Source: DATADF01 sp046263155
GTDB taxonomy: Bacteria; Actinomycetota; CADDZG01; WHSQ01
DNA length: 6,030 nucleotides
Direction of reading: 5' to 3'
NCBI GenBank assembly: GCA_046263155.1
Contig: JBHELF010000089.1
Coordinates: 1-6,030, forward strand
Below are positions 1 to 6,029 of the stretch, one piece after another. How positions within the stretch are numbered: the first letter of the stretch is position 1; each line of letters starts with the position of its first letter. The notes under the pieces are model-generated. The model was not told where the DNA came from, did no database searches, and saw only the letters and a program-made list of their open reading frames with translations. Made by a program: the position numbers and the translations under genes.

Positions 1-132
1 TGCGCAGAGAACCGCAGGGGCCCAGACCCGACGCTAGCGCGACCCAAATTGGCGAATAACTAGCCTGTTGGGCGCTTGATCTCTATATTGCCTCTAGCCG
101 CTCGCGTTCCGGGGCGGCAAACGCCCTCGGAC

Positions 133-139
133 AAGGAGG
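133..139 (+). promoter_or_regulatory. Ribosome binding site deciding the GTG start at 148
   Basis: AAGGAGG sits 8 bases before GTG 148 and closely matches the anti-Shine-Dalgarno sequence. It argues for the 175-residue product rather than the 199-residue product that starts at TTG 76. Confidence 0.75.
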
Positions 140-147
140 CCCGGCTG

Positions 148-675
148 GTGGATTTGAGTCGATTGACAAGAGGAGAACAGATCGTCGGCGGAGCGGGGAT
201 CTTGCTCTTGCTCTTTTCCTTCCTCCCGTTGTGGGCTAAGTACGATGTTCCTACGCTTGGCACCGAGCGCTTTACGCCATGGGATGGCAATGCCTTCACC
301 CTTCTTCCCAAGTTGGCATTCGTTTTGGTGATATTGGCCATTGCCCTGGTCGTCATCCGACTGACGGCTACAGATCTGAAGCTGCCTGTGCCCGAGGGTC
401 AGATCTACTTAGGCATCTCGGCGCTTGCTACCCTTCTGCTCCTTATTACGTTGTTGAGCGGCCCCAGGTTGTCAGGACTGAGCGGCTTCGGATTCGAAGC
501 TAGCCGGGGCCCACTTCTGTTTATCGGGTGGCTGCTAGCGGGTGCAATGACGTTCGGCGGCTTTCTTCACATGCGAGAGGAAGAGGGTACGCCCGGAATC
601 GGACCGGGACCCACAATGGGACCCCAGCCACCCACCACTGGTCCGACTCCTCCGCCCCCTCCGCCGGCTTCGTAG
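148..675 (+). CDS. Four-helix membrane protein with Gly/Pro-rich cytoplasmic tail
   Basis: A 175-residue integral membrane protein of unknown function. I chose the GTG start at 148 because a strong ribosome binding site (AAGGAGG, 133-139) lies 8 bases upstream. The reading frame can be extended to a TTG at 76, but the extra 24 residues have no ribosome binding site and no membrane-protein character. The N-terminus (DLSRLTRGEQIVGG) is short and polar. Hydrophobic segments follow at about residues 12-30, 52-72, 87-104 and 122-140, giving four predicted helices with both ends probably in the cytoplasm. The loop after helix 1 is polar and contains a Trp (PWDGN). The tail from about residue 143 starts acidic (REEEG), then becomes Gly/Pro-rich and ends in a run of prolines. 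The N-terminal LSRGEQI-like pattern and helix layout recall uncharacterised actinobacterial membrane proteins. It is the first of three small membrane-protein genes on this strand. No enzymatic motif is visible. Confidence 0.8.
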   Translation: MDLSRLTRGEQIVGGAGILLLLFSFLPLWAKYDVPTLGTERFTPWDGNAFTLLPKLAFVLVILAIALVVIRLTATDLKLPVPEGQIYLGISALATLLLLITLLSGPRLSGLSGFGFEASRGPLLFIGWLLAGAMTFGGFLHMREEEGTPGIGPGPTMGPQPPTTGPTPPPPPPAS

Positions 676-738
676 GATTTTGCTGGCTGATCCCAGGGTA
701 CGAGTGAAGTAAGCACTCTCGCGCTCAAAGGGCAGGCC

Positions 739-1107
739 ATGGGAGCGACTCGTCCGCCAGTCGGAGCCGAGGTCAAAGTACTTCGATTTGTCGCGATTCT
801 CGTCCTAATCGGCGGGGTGTTGGCTGGAATTGGATTCATTGCCAGTGGATTGAACCCTGAAAGCGCGACCGTTGAGGGAGTCCCCGAACTGGGCCTCGAG
901 GACATAACCGTAGAGGAGTCTGGAACACCTCAGATTCTGTTGGGCATCTTTTTTCTCGTCCAAGGGCTGGTCGGTTGGGCACTCCTCAGTGCCATCGCCA
1001 GCATTACGGAGAGTGCCGCGCTGACCGCCTGGCAGACAGCAGAAATGCGTGGCCAACTCTCCGCGGCTCTGTCCCAGAGGACCCCACCACCTCCCCCGCT
1101 CGCCTAG
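739..1107 (+). CDS. Small two-helix membrane protein with poly-Pro C-terminus
   Basis: A 122-residue membrane protein of unknown function. The ATG at 739 is preceded by AAAGGG (727-732) with a 6-base spacer, a moderate ribosome binding site, and there is no better in-frame start before the first helix. Two hydrophobic segments are visible, about residues 14-37 and 64-87. They are separated by an acidic extracytoplasmic-type loop of about 25 residues (Glu and Asp at 41-60). After helix 2 comes a Ser/Thr/Ala-rich stretch of about 25 residues that is probably amphipathic, then the C-terminus QRTPPPPPLA. The helix-loop-helix layout places both ends on the same side, most likely the cytoplasm. It starts 63 bases after the upstream four-helix protein, which ends in a similar proline run, so co-transcription is plausible. 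I do not recognise a named family. Confidence 0.72.
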   Translation: MGATRPPVGAEVKVLRFVAILVLIGGVLAGIGFIASGLNPESATVEGVPELGLEDITVEESGTPQILLGIFFLVQGLVGWALLSAIASITESAALTAWQTAEMRGQLSAALSQRTPPPPPLA

Positions 1108-1295
1108 CCTGCCAAGTTTCTCTCCCCGCTACCAGACCAGGAACCGCGTCACACGGGGGAATCCCATAGTCCAGGTTTGGATTGCAAGCGCCTGGACCAC
1201 CGGGTCGAACCGACCTTGAATCAATCGCCAGGCTTGACTGGAGCCCAGCTCTAGTTGAGGGCTCTGTTCAATTGATCGAAGACCCAGGGGGCTCA

Positions 1296-1750
1296 ATGTC
1301 ATACCAGCCCGTGCACCATGCGGGGGTGTGGTGGAGTCGAAATGCGCAGGGGCTAATCCTTCGCTTCAACGAGGCTACACAAACGTGGGAGCCATGGGAT
1401 CCCGAATCCAGCACACTGTCACCTCCTCCAAATTGGGCTGGAACACCCCCGCCGCCGTTTGCTCCTTCTCATCCGGCACCCACGTACGGACCCATCGCCA
1501 CTCCTGCGCAAGCTCCCACAAACGGCCTCGCGATAGCTTCGCTTGTTTTAGGAATTCTGTGGCTCTGGTGGGTGGGATCCGTGTTAGCTCTGATTTTTGG
1601 GTACAACGCGAAAATGCAAATTACAGGTCGTACGGCGCCCAGTCCGGTCGAGGCTTAGCAATCGCCGGAATCGTGTTGGGTTGGGTAGGGGTTGGGACGT
1701 TGGCTCTGGCAATTGTCTTGGCGCTTGGCATAGGGGCCACGGGTTTCTAA
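1296..1750 (+). pseudogene. DUF4190-like membrane protein gene broken by a one-base frameshift
   Basis: ATG 1296 follows AGGGGG (1286-1291) at a short 4-base spacing. As sequenced, the frame runs to TAG 1656-1658 and gives 120 residues. The rest of the protein continues in the next frame to TAA 1748-1750. Adding one base near 1632-1637, for example a third G in the GG at 1634-1635, gives a continuous 151-residue protein. It would have an N-terminal Trp-rich segment (about 11-34, WWSRN...WEPW) resembling short DUF2510-like modules, a Pro-rich linker (about 42-74), and two predicted helices (about 77-102 and 119-145). The helices start with near-identical motifs, NGLAIASLVLGI and RGLAIAGIVLGW, and the turn between them reads GYNAKMQITGRT-GAQSGRG. 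That is the usual DUF4190 hairpin, so both frames clearly belong to one gene. Whether the defect is a sequencing or assembly error or a real mutation cannot be told here. Function unknown. Confidence 0.75.
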
Positions 1751-1800
1751 GCTTCACCTCGATACGGACCTCTCGGAACGGCCCTGGGCCCCATGTGAGC

Positions 1801-1842
1801 GAAGCCGACAAGAGGGCCAAAACCGCCGCCGCCGCCGGCTTC
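1801..1842. terminator. Inverted repeat between convergent genes, possible bidirectional terminator
   Basis: GAAGCCG (1801-1807) and CGGCTTC (1836-1842) form a perfect 7-base inverted repeat with a 28-base loop. The right arm abuts the response-regulator stop codon (1843-1845) on the minus strand, and the element lies 50 bases after the end of the plus-strand DUF4190-like gene. The loop contains five CCG triplets (1823-1837) and GGC-containing stretches that could pair further. There is no T-run on either side, so this is not a classical intrinsic terminator. Position between convergent genes is the main support. Confidence 0.3.
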
Positions 1843-2247
1843 CTAAGTCTTCGAGTTACCCGCGCTTGTAGGAGGTCGCTGGGTCGCGTCACGATTAATT
1901 AGGTCGCGCAAGAATTCGTGCAGGGTCGAAACCCGATCCTTGACGAAATAGGCGTCGGCCCAATCGGGCGCGCGATCCAGGTGGCCGCTGAACGCGACTA
2001 TGCGGCAGTGCGGAGACTCTTCACGAAGCATGTCGGCCACCTGTCGCCCATTCAGGAAGGGCATCTGGTAGTCGAGGAGCACGATGTCGGGCTCCAGCTG
2101 GCGGGCTAGAAACAAACCCTCGGCCCCCTCGCCCGTCTCGCCGACCACCTCGAAATCCTCGGCCCCCTGCAACAGGGCGCGGACGGCCAGGCGCGCATCG
2201 TGATCGTCGTCGACTATAAGGATCCCGATCCGACGCTCTTCGTTCAT
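1843..2247 (-). CDS. Stand-alone response regulator receiver domain
   Basis: A 134-residue CheY-like receiver domain with no output domain. It starts with the strand ILIVDDDHDAR, whose acidic residues D13-D15 form the metal-binding pocket. The phospho-acceptor is D59 in the motif IVLLDYQMP. The conserved switch Ser/Thr is S87 (VAFSGH) and the conserved lysine is K103 (YFVKD). All key residues are therefore present and the domain should accept phosphate from a histidine kinase. The last 20 or so residues are polar and probably disordered, so the protein ends where a DNA-binding or enzymatic domain would start in most relatives. ATG 2247 has no Shine-Dalgarno sequence but is preceded by a TAGTAT box, which suggests a leaderless mRNA. 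The gene lies 45 bases after the copper-protein gene on the same strand. No partner kinase is in the window, so its target and signal are unknown. It may act by protein-protein contact, as CheY and Spo0F do. Confidence 0.9.
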   Translation of the reverse strand: MNEERRIGILIVDDDHDARLAVRALLQGAEDFEVVGETGEGAEGLFLARQLEPDIVLLDYQMPFLNGRQVADMLREESPHCRIVAFSGHLDRAPDWADAYFVKDRVSTLHEFLRDLINRDATQRPPTSAGNSKT

Positions 2248-2254
2248 CGTTCAG

Positions 2255-2260
2255 ATACTA
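2255..2260 (-). promoter_or_regulatory. Putative -10 box of a leaderless promoter for the receiver gene
   Basis: On the minus strand the sequence reads TAGTATctgaacgATG. The hexamer fits TAnnnT and lies 7 bases before the start codon, so transcription would begin at or next to the ATG. Leaderless genes with this geometry are common in actinobacteria. There is no recognisable -35 box, and no ribosome binding site upstream of the ATG, which agrees with a leaderless message. Confidence 0.4.
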
Positions 2261-2292
2261 CGCGTCGGTAGGCGCCGGGCCCGTGGCGATGG

Positions 2293-3996
2293 CTATCGGA
2301 CGTAGAACCCGCCGCGCATCCATGCGTGAAGCTGGCAGTAATAGGTGTAGTAGCCCTTCTTCAGGCTTGCGGTGTCCAGATCCCACACCGGCTCGTCGTG
2401 GGCCGAGACGTAGGTCTCCTGCCACATCCACCCGAGTGCCCCTGAATGGAAGCGCCCGTCGTGGAACGGGTAGTTGGCCATGTAAGGCCCGTTGCACGGA
2501 GCCCTACACGAGGTCACGCTGTGCCTCACCAGCGCCTCCGCGAAGTCCTCGTTGACGAACCGCAGCACTTCGCCCTTCTGAACTACAGGGGGGCCGAGGG
2601 GGGAGCCGGAGAACCCCAGGTTTCCCGGCATGTACTGAAAGCCCGCGATGTGAACGAGATTCGTCTCGACGCCGGGCTCGGGACGAGTCGCCCGCTCATC
2701 ACAGCGGTCGCATGTCGCCATGGCTTGTTGCTCGGGCCATTCCTGGTTGGGGATAGTCCAGGTGATCTCGCGCGCCGATGCCTCCGGCTTGTCTATCAAC
2801 TCAACCTTGCAGGTCTGCGCGGGGGACGGTTTCTCGCTTCGGTCTATGTACATCCCGAAGTAACTCATCGCGTCGGGATATGCGAAGTTGGTGGTGTCGT
2901 AGACGCCGTTCAGAGCCAGGCGATCGCCGGCCCGGACGTAGACGCGCCAACCCGGCTGAGTGAGCCCCATCTGGAACTCCTCCGAGGGAAACACTCCGCC
3001 GCGCGTGATGTTGCGGCTACGGGCGACGGTGGTTCCGGGGAAAGGATCTCCATCCTCGGGACAGGGGTCGTCCTCGCGGCCGAGGATCGAGAGCACGACC
3101 TCGCGCGCGCCGGGATGCGAGTGGCCCGCGCCGATAATCAGTTGCCCGTCCCAGGGAATAGTCACGACCTGCCCGAGCCCGGGCACGACCTCCGCCTCGG
3201 GAACGGGGTTGTGGTAATTCGTGTGGGCCCCGATCGTGTCCTCGGTGACATCCATTGGATAGACAAAAGTCCCACCTGTACGCGGCACGTTGAAGGTCGA
3301 CCCGATGAGCACGGGAGTTAGCGGTCGGAAATCCAAGCCTTCGGCCTGCAGCGACTCATGACTTCCGAAGACAAACTCGATCTTGACGCGCAGGTAGACC
3401 AGCTTCGCCTGTGCCGTCTTGTTGTGCAGCATCGACAGGAAGCCCAGACGATCACCGGCTTCAAGCGGAACTCCGTAGCGCAAGCCATCCTTGAAACGAG
3501 GATCGGCCTTGGCCGACGGGAGGATGCTCCCCTGCGTGCGCTCTTCGCCCGTTCCATAGATCCAGCGGTGGTATCCCTCCATCTCGGGGTCGAGCCAGTA
3601 CCAGTGGGCGTGATGGATGTGGATCTCGTGGGATGGCTGTTCCACACCGTTCACGTCGACGACGCTGGGGATGAAGCCGGTCGCGTACCCGGTCGCCCCG
3701 ACAACCTCTACGTCCATGCGCGAGAGGTCGGATCCGGGATGGATGAGGTAGGGCCCGTAATCGAGCGTGATCCATTCCTTGGTTCCCGCGTCCCGCGGCA
3801 CCCAGGCCTGGACGCGGCTCTCCGGTCCCGACCGACTGACGGGCACCGTCAGGTCGGAGGGGGCTTCGGCGGACAGAAAGGAACCGGCGCCGCTCAGGGT
3901 CAACGTGCGAGCCCCGCTCTCCGGGCGAGAGACGGCAGCCGGAACAAAGGCCGCCAGGAAAACGATTGCTAGGCAAGCGGGAAGCGCTTTACGCAT
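2293..3996 (-). CDS. Exported copper protein: PHM-like monooxygenase fold plus C-terminal cupredoxin
   Basis: A 567-residue predicted secreted protein. ATG 3996 is chosen because AGGAGG lies 5 bases upstream and a signal peptide follows at once (MRK, a hydrophobic core at about 4-21, likely cleavage near AVS, residue 23). An upstream extension to 4074 is not credible. The middle resembles type II copper monooxygenases of the peptidylglycine hydroxylase (PHM) kind. The pair H128-H129 lies in HEIHIHHAHW, H191 in MLHNKT, H292-S-H294 in GAGHSHPGA, and M377 or M382 in AMSYFGMYI. These correspond in order to the two PHM copper sites; the assignment is by motif, not alignment. The C-terminal ~100 residues (about 468-567) form a cupredoxin with H492 (RHSVTSC) and C554-x2-H557-x2-M560 (YYCQLHAWM), the usual type 1 copper ligands. 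Extra cysteines occur at 311, 396, 429, 432, 497 and 501. Similar two-part proteins are, from memory, found in Thermoleophilia and related actinobacteria. Substrate and physiological role are unknown. Confidence 0.8.
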   Translation of the reverse strand: MRKALPACLAIVFLAAFVPAAVSRPESGARTLTLSGAGSFLSAEAPSDLTVPVSRSGPESRVQAWVPRDAGTKEWITLDYGPYLIHPGSDLSRMDVEVVGATGYATGFIPSVVDVNGVEQPSHEIHIHHAHWYWLDPEMEGYHRWIYGTGEERTQGSILPSAKADPRFKDGLRYGVPLEAGDRLGFLSMLHNKTAQAKLVYLRVKIEFVFGSHESLQAEGLDFRPLTPVLIGSTFNVPRTGGTFVYPMDVTEDTIGAHTNYHNPVPEAEVVPGLGQVVTIPWDGQLIIGAGHSHPGAREVVLSILGREDDPCPEDGDPFPGTTVARSRNITRGGVFPSEEFQMGLTQPGWRVYVRAGDRLALNGVYDTTNFAYPDAMSYFGMYIDRSEKPSPAQTCKVELIDKPEASAREITWTIPNQEWPEQQAMATCDRCDERATRPEPGVETNLVHIAGFQYMPGNLGFSGSPLGPPVVQKGEVLRFVNEDFAEALVRHSVTSCRAPCNGPYMANYPFHDGRFHSGALGWMWQETYVSAHDEPVWDLDTASLKKGYYTYYCQLHAWMRGGFYVR

Positions 3997-4001
3997 GTGA
4001 T

Positions 4002-4007
4002 CCTCCT
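4002..4007 (-). promoter_or_regulatory. Strong ribosome binding site of the copper-protein gene
   Basis: On the minus strand AGGAGG is followed by a 5-base spacer and ATG 3996. It fixes the start immediately before the signal peptide. Confidence 0.8.
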
Positions 4008-4057
4008 CGCGCGCAGACCCCCCGGGGCACCCAGCCACTACTTCTACGCTAGCCTCA

Positions 4058-4071
4058 GCGGCTCCTGCCGC
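4058..4071 (-). terminator. Short GC-rich hairpin after the cyclase gene
   Basis: On the minus strand GCGGC-AGGA-GCCGC forms a 5-base-pair stem with a 4-base loop, starting 9 bases after the cyclase stop codon (4081-4083). No T-run follows, so it is at most a weak or Rho-assisted terminator, or an RNA-processing hairpin. It lies between the cyclase and copper-protein genes and could lower read-through between them. Confidence 0.25.
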
Positions 4072-4080
4072 CAATCAAAT

Positions 4081-5088
4081 CTACGGGCCCTTCGCCGCCT
4101 CCGACTCGGTGGTGGAAGCCCATTCCGCAGGATTCAGCTTGAAAAGACTCACCCGCCCGACACCCTTCAGCCTCTTAACCCCGACTTGTGACGCCCTGCG
4201 GTCTTCAGACTCCAACCGCTCCAACAATTCCTCCGACACCACCAGCGTTCTGGCCTTAGCGAATCCCGTTGCCCGTGCAGCCACGTTCACCGCTCGCCCG
4301 AAGTAGTCCCCCGAGAGCGCGATCAACTCCCCAAAATCGGCGCCGGCGCGGGCCTTCGGGAGATTGCGATTCGCACCGACGGCCTCGACGATCGAGGCGG
4401 CACCGCGGACCAGTCGTTCGGGGTCGCGCGCCACAAGCATCACGGCGTCGCCGATGACCTTGACGACACGCACCCCTGATTCAGCAGCCGTGGAGATGGC
4501 GATTTCCTCAAAGGTGTCGACGATCTCGCCCAGTTCATCGCTCATGATGTACTCCGAAAGGCGTGAGAAACCGACCAAGTCGACGAAGCCGACGGCGAGT
4601 TCCTCGGTAACGCGGCCCTCCGTGGCCAAAGAGAGGCCATCGACCGCGAGTCGCAAGTGCCGACGGTGGACGTAGTCGAGAAGGTCCGCAGTCGTATCGA
4701 GAAGCCATTCCACGAGCGGCTCAACGCGGCCAGCGATCTCGCCCGTTTCGACGCCCTCTTCCGTCAGGGGCTCGATGATGTTCCGCGCGAACAGCCGGGC
4801 TTCCGCATCGGCCACCGCCGACAGCGCCTTCCCATAGGGGCGTGCCGTCCGGGTTAAGTCGTTCGGATCGATTCCGTTTTCGGCTATCTGAACGACCGCG
4901 CGTAGGGCCTGCACGTCGGAGTCGTCGAACTCGAGCGCGTCTTCATCGACCTCGGGGAGTCCAAGGGCCCGCCAGATCCGGCGCGCCTTCTCATACTCGA
5001 CGCCCGCTCGGGCCGCCGTCTCCGGGCCGGTCAGCTGTCCCGGCGGTCGGTTTCGAAACTTAAGGACTCGGCTCTCTTCGGCTTTCAT
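4081..5088 (-). CDS. Class III adenylate cyclase with Rv1264-like N-terminal regulatory domain
   Basis: A 335-residue soluble enzyme predicted to make cAMP from ATP. The catalytic domain covers about residues 160-320. The metal-binding aspartates are D170 (VGFVDLVGFS) and D214 (KVIGDAVM). The adenine-selecting pair is K210 and D261 (SGDYFG), and the transition-state residues are N268 and R272 (VNVAAR). The full set is present, so it should be active as a homodimer with ATP preference. Residues about 15-155 form an all-helical N-terminal domain, beginning with a MerR-like stretch (TGPETAARAGVEYEKARRIW). It resembles the autoinhibitory, pH-responsive domain of Mycobacterium tuberculosis Rv1264, which was crystallised with oleic acid. 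No membrane segment is present. ATG 5088 overlaps the upstream TetR stop as ATGA and has no clear ribosome binding site, so translation is probably coupled. The position downstream of a desaturase and TetR gene suggests that lipid state may be the cue (inference). Confidence 0.9.
   Translation of the reverse strand: MKAEESRVLKFRNRPPGQLTGPETAARAGVEYEKARRIWRALGLPEVDEDALEFDDSDVQALRAVVQIAENGIDPNDLTRTARPYGKALSAVADAEARLFARNIIEPLTEEGVETGEIAGRVEPLVEWLLDTTADLLDYVHRRHLRLAVDGLSLATEGRVTEELAVGFVDLVGFSRLSEYIMSDELGEIVDTFEEIAISTAAESGVRVVKVIGDAVMLVARDPERLVRGAASIVEAVGANRNLPKARAGADFGELIALSGDYFGRAVNVAARATGFAKARTLVVSEELLERLESEDRRASQVGVKRLKGVGRVSLFKLNPAEWASTTESEAAKGP
5085..5088 (-). other. ATGA stop/start overlap coupling TetR and cyclase
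   Basis: The cyclase ATG (5088-5086) and the TetR TGA (5087-5085) share two bases. The sequence before the ATG has no good Shine-Dalgarno motif, so termination-reinitiation is the likely way the cyclase is translated. This ties the two proteins to one transcript. Confidence 0.8.
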
Positions 5089-5762
5089 TTGGAAACCGAT
5101 CTCTTGGATCGGCGGCCTACGGCGCCGCTCTTAGGGTTCTTGTCGGGACGGGGTTGGAGGTGGGCCAAGCCGTTCCAGGCGATGTTGACGAGATGCGCCA
5201 CGACGATCTCCTTCTTCGGCTTCTTCGACTCGAGCCACCACTGCCCGACCAAGGCCACCATTCCCACCAAGGCACGCGAATAAAGAGGTGCGAGCTTCTT
5301 GTCGAACCCGCGCGCCGTGAACTCCTCTGCGAAAACGTCCTGAACCTGGGCCGCGATATCGCCGACCAGGCTCCCGAAGGTGCCCACGGTCGAAACGGCC
5401 GGCACGTCTCGGACGAGGATGCGGAAACCGTCGGGCTCTTGCTCGACATAAGAGAGAAAGGCGTCGGCGGCCTGCTCCAACATCGCCCGGGGATGATCGG
5501 CAGTCAGCGCGCTTCTGATCCTGTCCAGAAGATCGCGCATCTCGCGGTCGACCACGACCGCATAGATGCCCTCCTTCCCTCCGAAGTGTTCGTAGACAAC
5601 CGGCTTCGAGATCTTCGCTCGCTGGGCCACCTCCTCGATGGACGCGGCCTCAAAACCTCTTTCCGCAAACAAGGTTCGGCCGACGTTAAGTAATTGCTCA
5701 CGCCGCTGCGTGCCGGTCATGCGCGCTCGACCGTCCGCTGGGACCTCCTCGATTCGGCTCAC
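5085..5762 (-). CDS. TetR-family transcriptional regulator
   Basis: A 225-residue one-component regulator. The DNA-binding domain covers about residues 18-66: helix 1 RREQLLNVGRTLFAERGFEA, then SIEEVAQRAKISKPVVYEHF, where SKPVVYEHF is the recognition helix in the typical TetR form, followed by GGKEGIYAVVV. The remaining helices (about 75-205) form the ligand-binding and dimerisation domain and are too divergent to reveal the ligand by eye. The C-terminal 20 residues are rich in Lys, Arg and Ser and probably disordered. The start is uncertain: GTG 5762 lies 9 bases after the desaturase stop with only AGAGGG 14 bases upstream, and ATG 5720 would remove 14 residues without harming the DNA-binding domain. 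Placed between a desaturase and a cyclase gene, it may control the operon in response to acyl chains, as DesT does for a desaturase in Pseudomonas. That role is inferred from context. The operon promoter and operator lie outside the window. Confidence 0.88.
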   Translation of the reverse strand: MSRIEEVPADGRARMTGTQRREQLLNVGRTLFAERGFEAASIEEVAQRAKISKPVVYEHFGGKEGIYAVVVDREMRDLLDRIRSALTADHPRAMLEQAADAFLSYVEQEPDGFRILVRDVPAVSTVGTFGSLVGDIAAQVQDVFAEEFTARGFDKKLAPLYSRALVGMVALVGQWWLESKKPKKEIVVAHLVNIAWNGLAHLQPRPDKNPKSGAVGRRSKRSVSK

Positions 5763-5771
5763 CGATCGCGC

Positions 5772-6029
5772 TCAGACCCTCTTCGCCGATAGCTGCTTCT
5801 CGCTGGGGCGCCGAACGTTTCGCACGATCCCGAAGCGCTCCAGGGCTCTGATCAATGCACCGCCGGGATCGATCTGGAACCACTCGACCCCGTGGAAGGC
5901 CGCGCTCGGAAAGGCGTGATGGTTGTTGTGCCAAGACTCGCCGAAGGAGATCACCGCCAGCGGCCAGTTGTTGGTACTGAGGTCGCTTGTGGCATAGGGG
6001 CGCCGCCCGAAGTAATGACAGATCGAGTT
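5772..6029 (-). CDS. Membrane fatty acid desaturase, C-terminal part (cut by window edge)
   Basis: Only the last 85 codons are inside the window; the gene continues past 6030. The visible part reads NSICHYFGRRPYATSDLSTN near its start and contains the third histidine box HNNHH within GESWHNNHHAFP, followed by AAFHGVEWFQIDPGG and IRALERFGI. This is the diagnostic C-terminal signature of class I acyl-lipid or acyl-CoA delta-9 type desaturases, di-iron membrane enzymes that put a cis double bond into saturated acyl chains. The His of NSICH is also conserved near this site in the family. The first two histidine boxes and the membrane helices are upstream and cannot be checked. An internal GTG at 5954 is not a real start, because the conserved sequence clearly continues upstream of it. 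The stop is 9 bases before the TetR start, so these genes are very likely co-transcribed. Regiospecificity cannot be told from this fragment. Confidence 0.92.
   Translation of the reverse strand, partial: NSICHYFGRRPYATSDLSTNNWPLAVISFGESWHNNHHAFPSAAFHGVEWFQIDPGGALIRALERFGIVRNVRRPSEKQLSAKRV

Noticed and set aside
84..89. TATATT as a -10 box for the first membrane-protein gene
   Set aside because: No -35-like hexamer is found at 16-18 bases upstream, and a single AT-rich hexamer is weak evidence.
1203..1215. GGTCG-AAC-CGACC small hairpin in the 188-base gap before the DUF4190-like gene
   Set aside because: A five-base stem with a three-base loop and no T-run is expected by chance in GC-rich DNA. 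Nothing else in the gap (1108-1295) supports a gene or RNA.
1182..1295. N-terminal extension of the DUF4190-like gene to a start at 1182
   Set aside because: The added 38 residues look like translated intergenic DNA. ATG 1296 has an adjacent purine-rich AGGGGG and begins the recognisable Trp-rich segment.
1605..1640. Programmed -1 ribosomal frameshift as the explanation for the DUF4190 frame break
   Set aside because: The AAAA run at 1611-1614 is not a proper X XXY YYZ slippery heptamer in this frame, I see no strong downstream stem, and the protein alignment puts the missing base later, near 1632-1637.
2446..3321. Long plus-strand open frame (291 residues) opposite the copper-protein gene
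   Set aside because: It is fully antisense to a gene with a signal peptide and recognisable copper motifs. It has no credible ribosome binding site and no recognisable domain. High GC content makes such shadows common.
3358..3972. Plus-strand open frame of 204 residues antisense to the copper-protein N-terminal region
   Set aside because: It has no domain and no upstream signal, and its composition mirrors the real gene on the other strand.
5154..5693. Plus-strand open frame of 179 residues opposite the TetR gene
   Set aside because: It is antisense to a clear TetR regulator, and no motif is recognised.
5720..5750. GAGGAGGT at 5743-5750 as ribosome binding site for a TetR start at ATG 5720
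   Set aside because: The spacing of 22 bases is too long, and no alternative start codon lies at a normal distance from it. It also encodes part of the protein if GTG 5762 is used.
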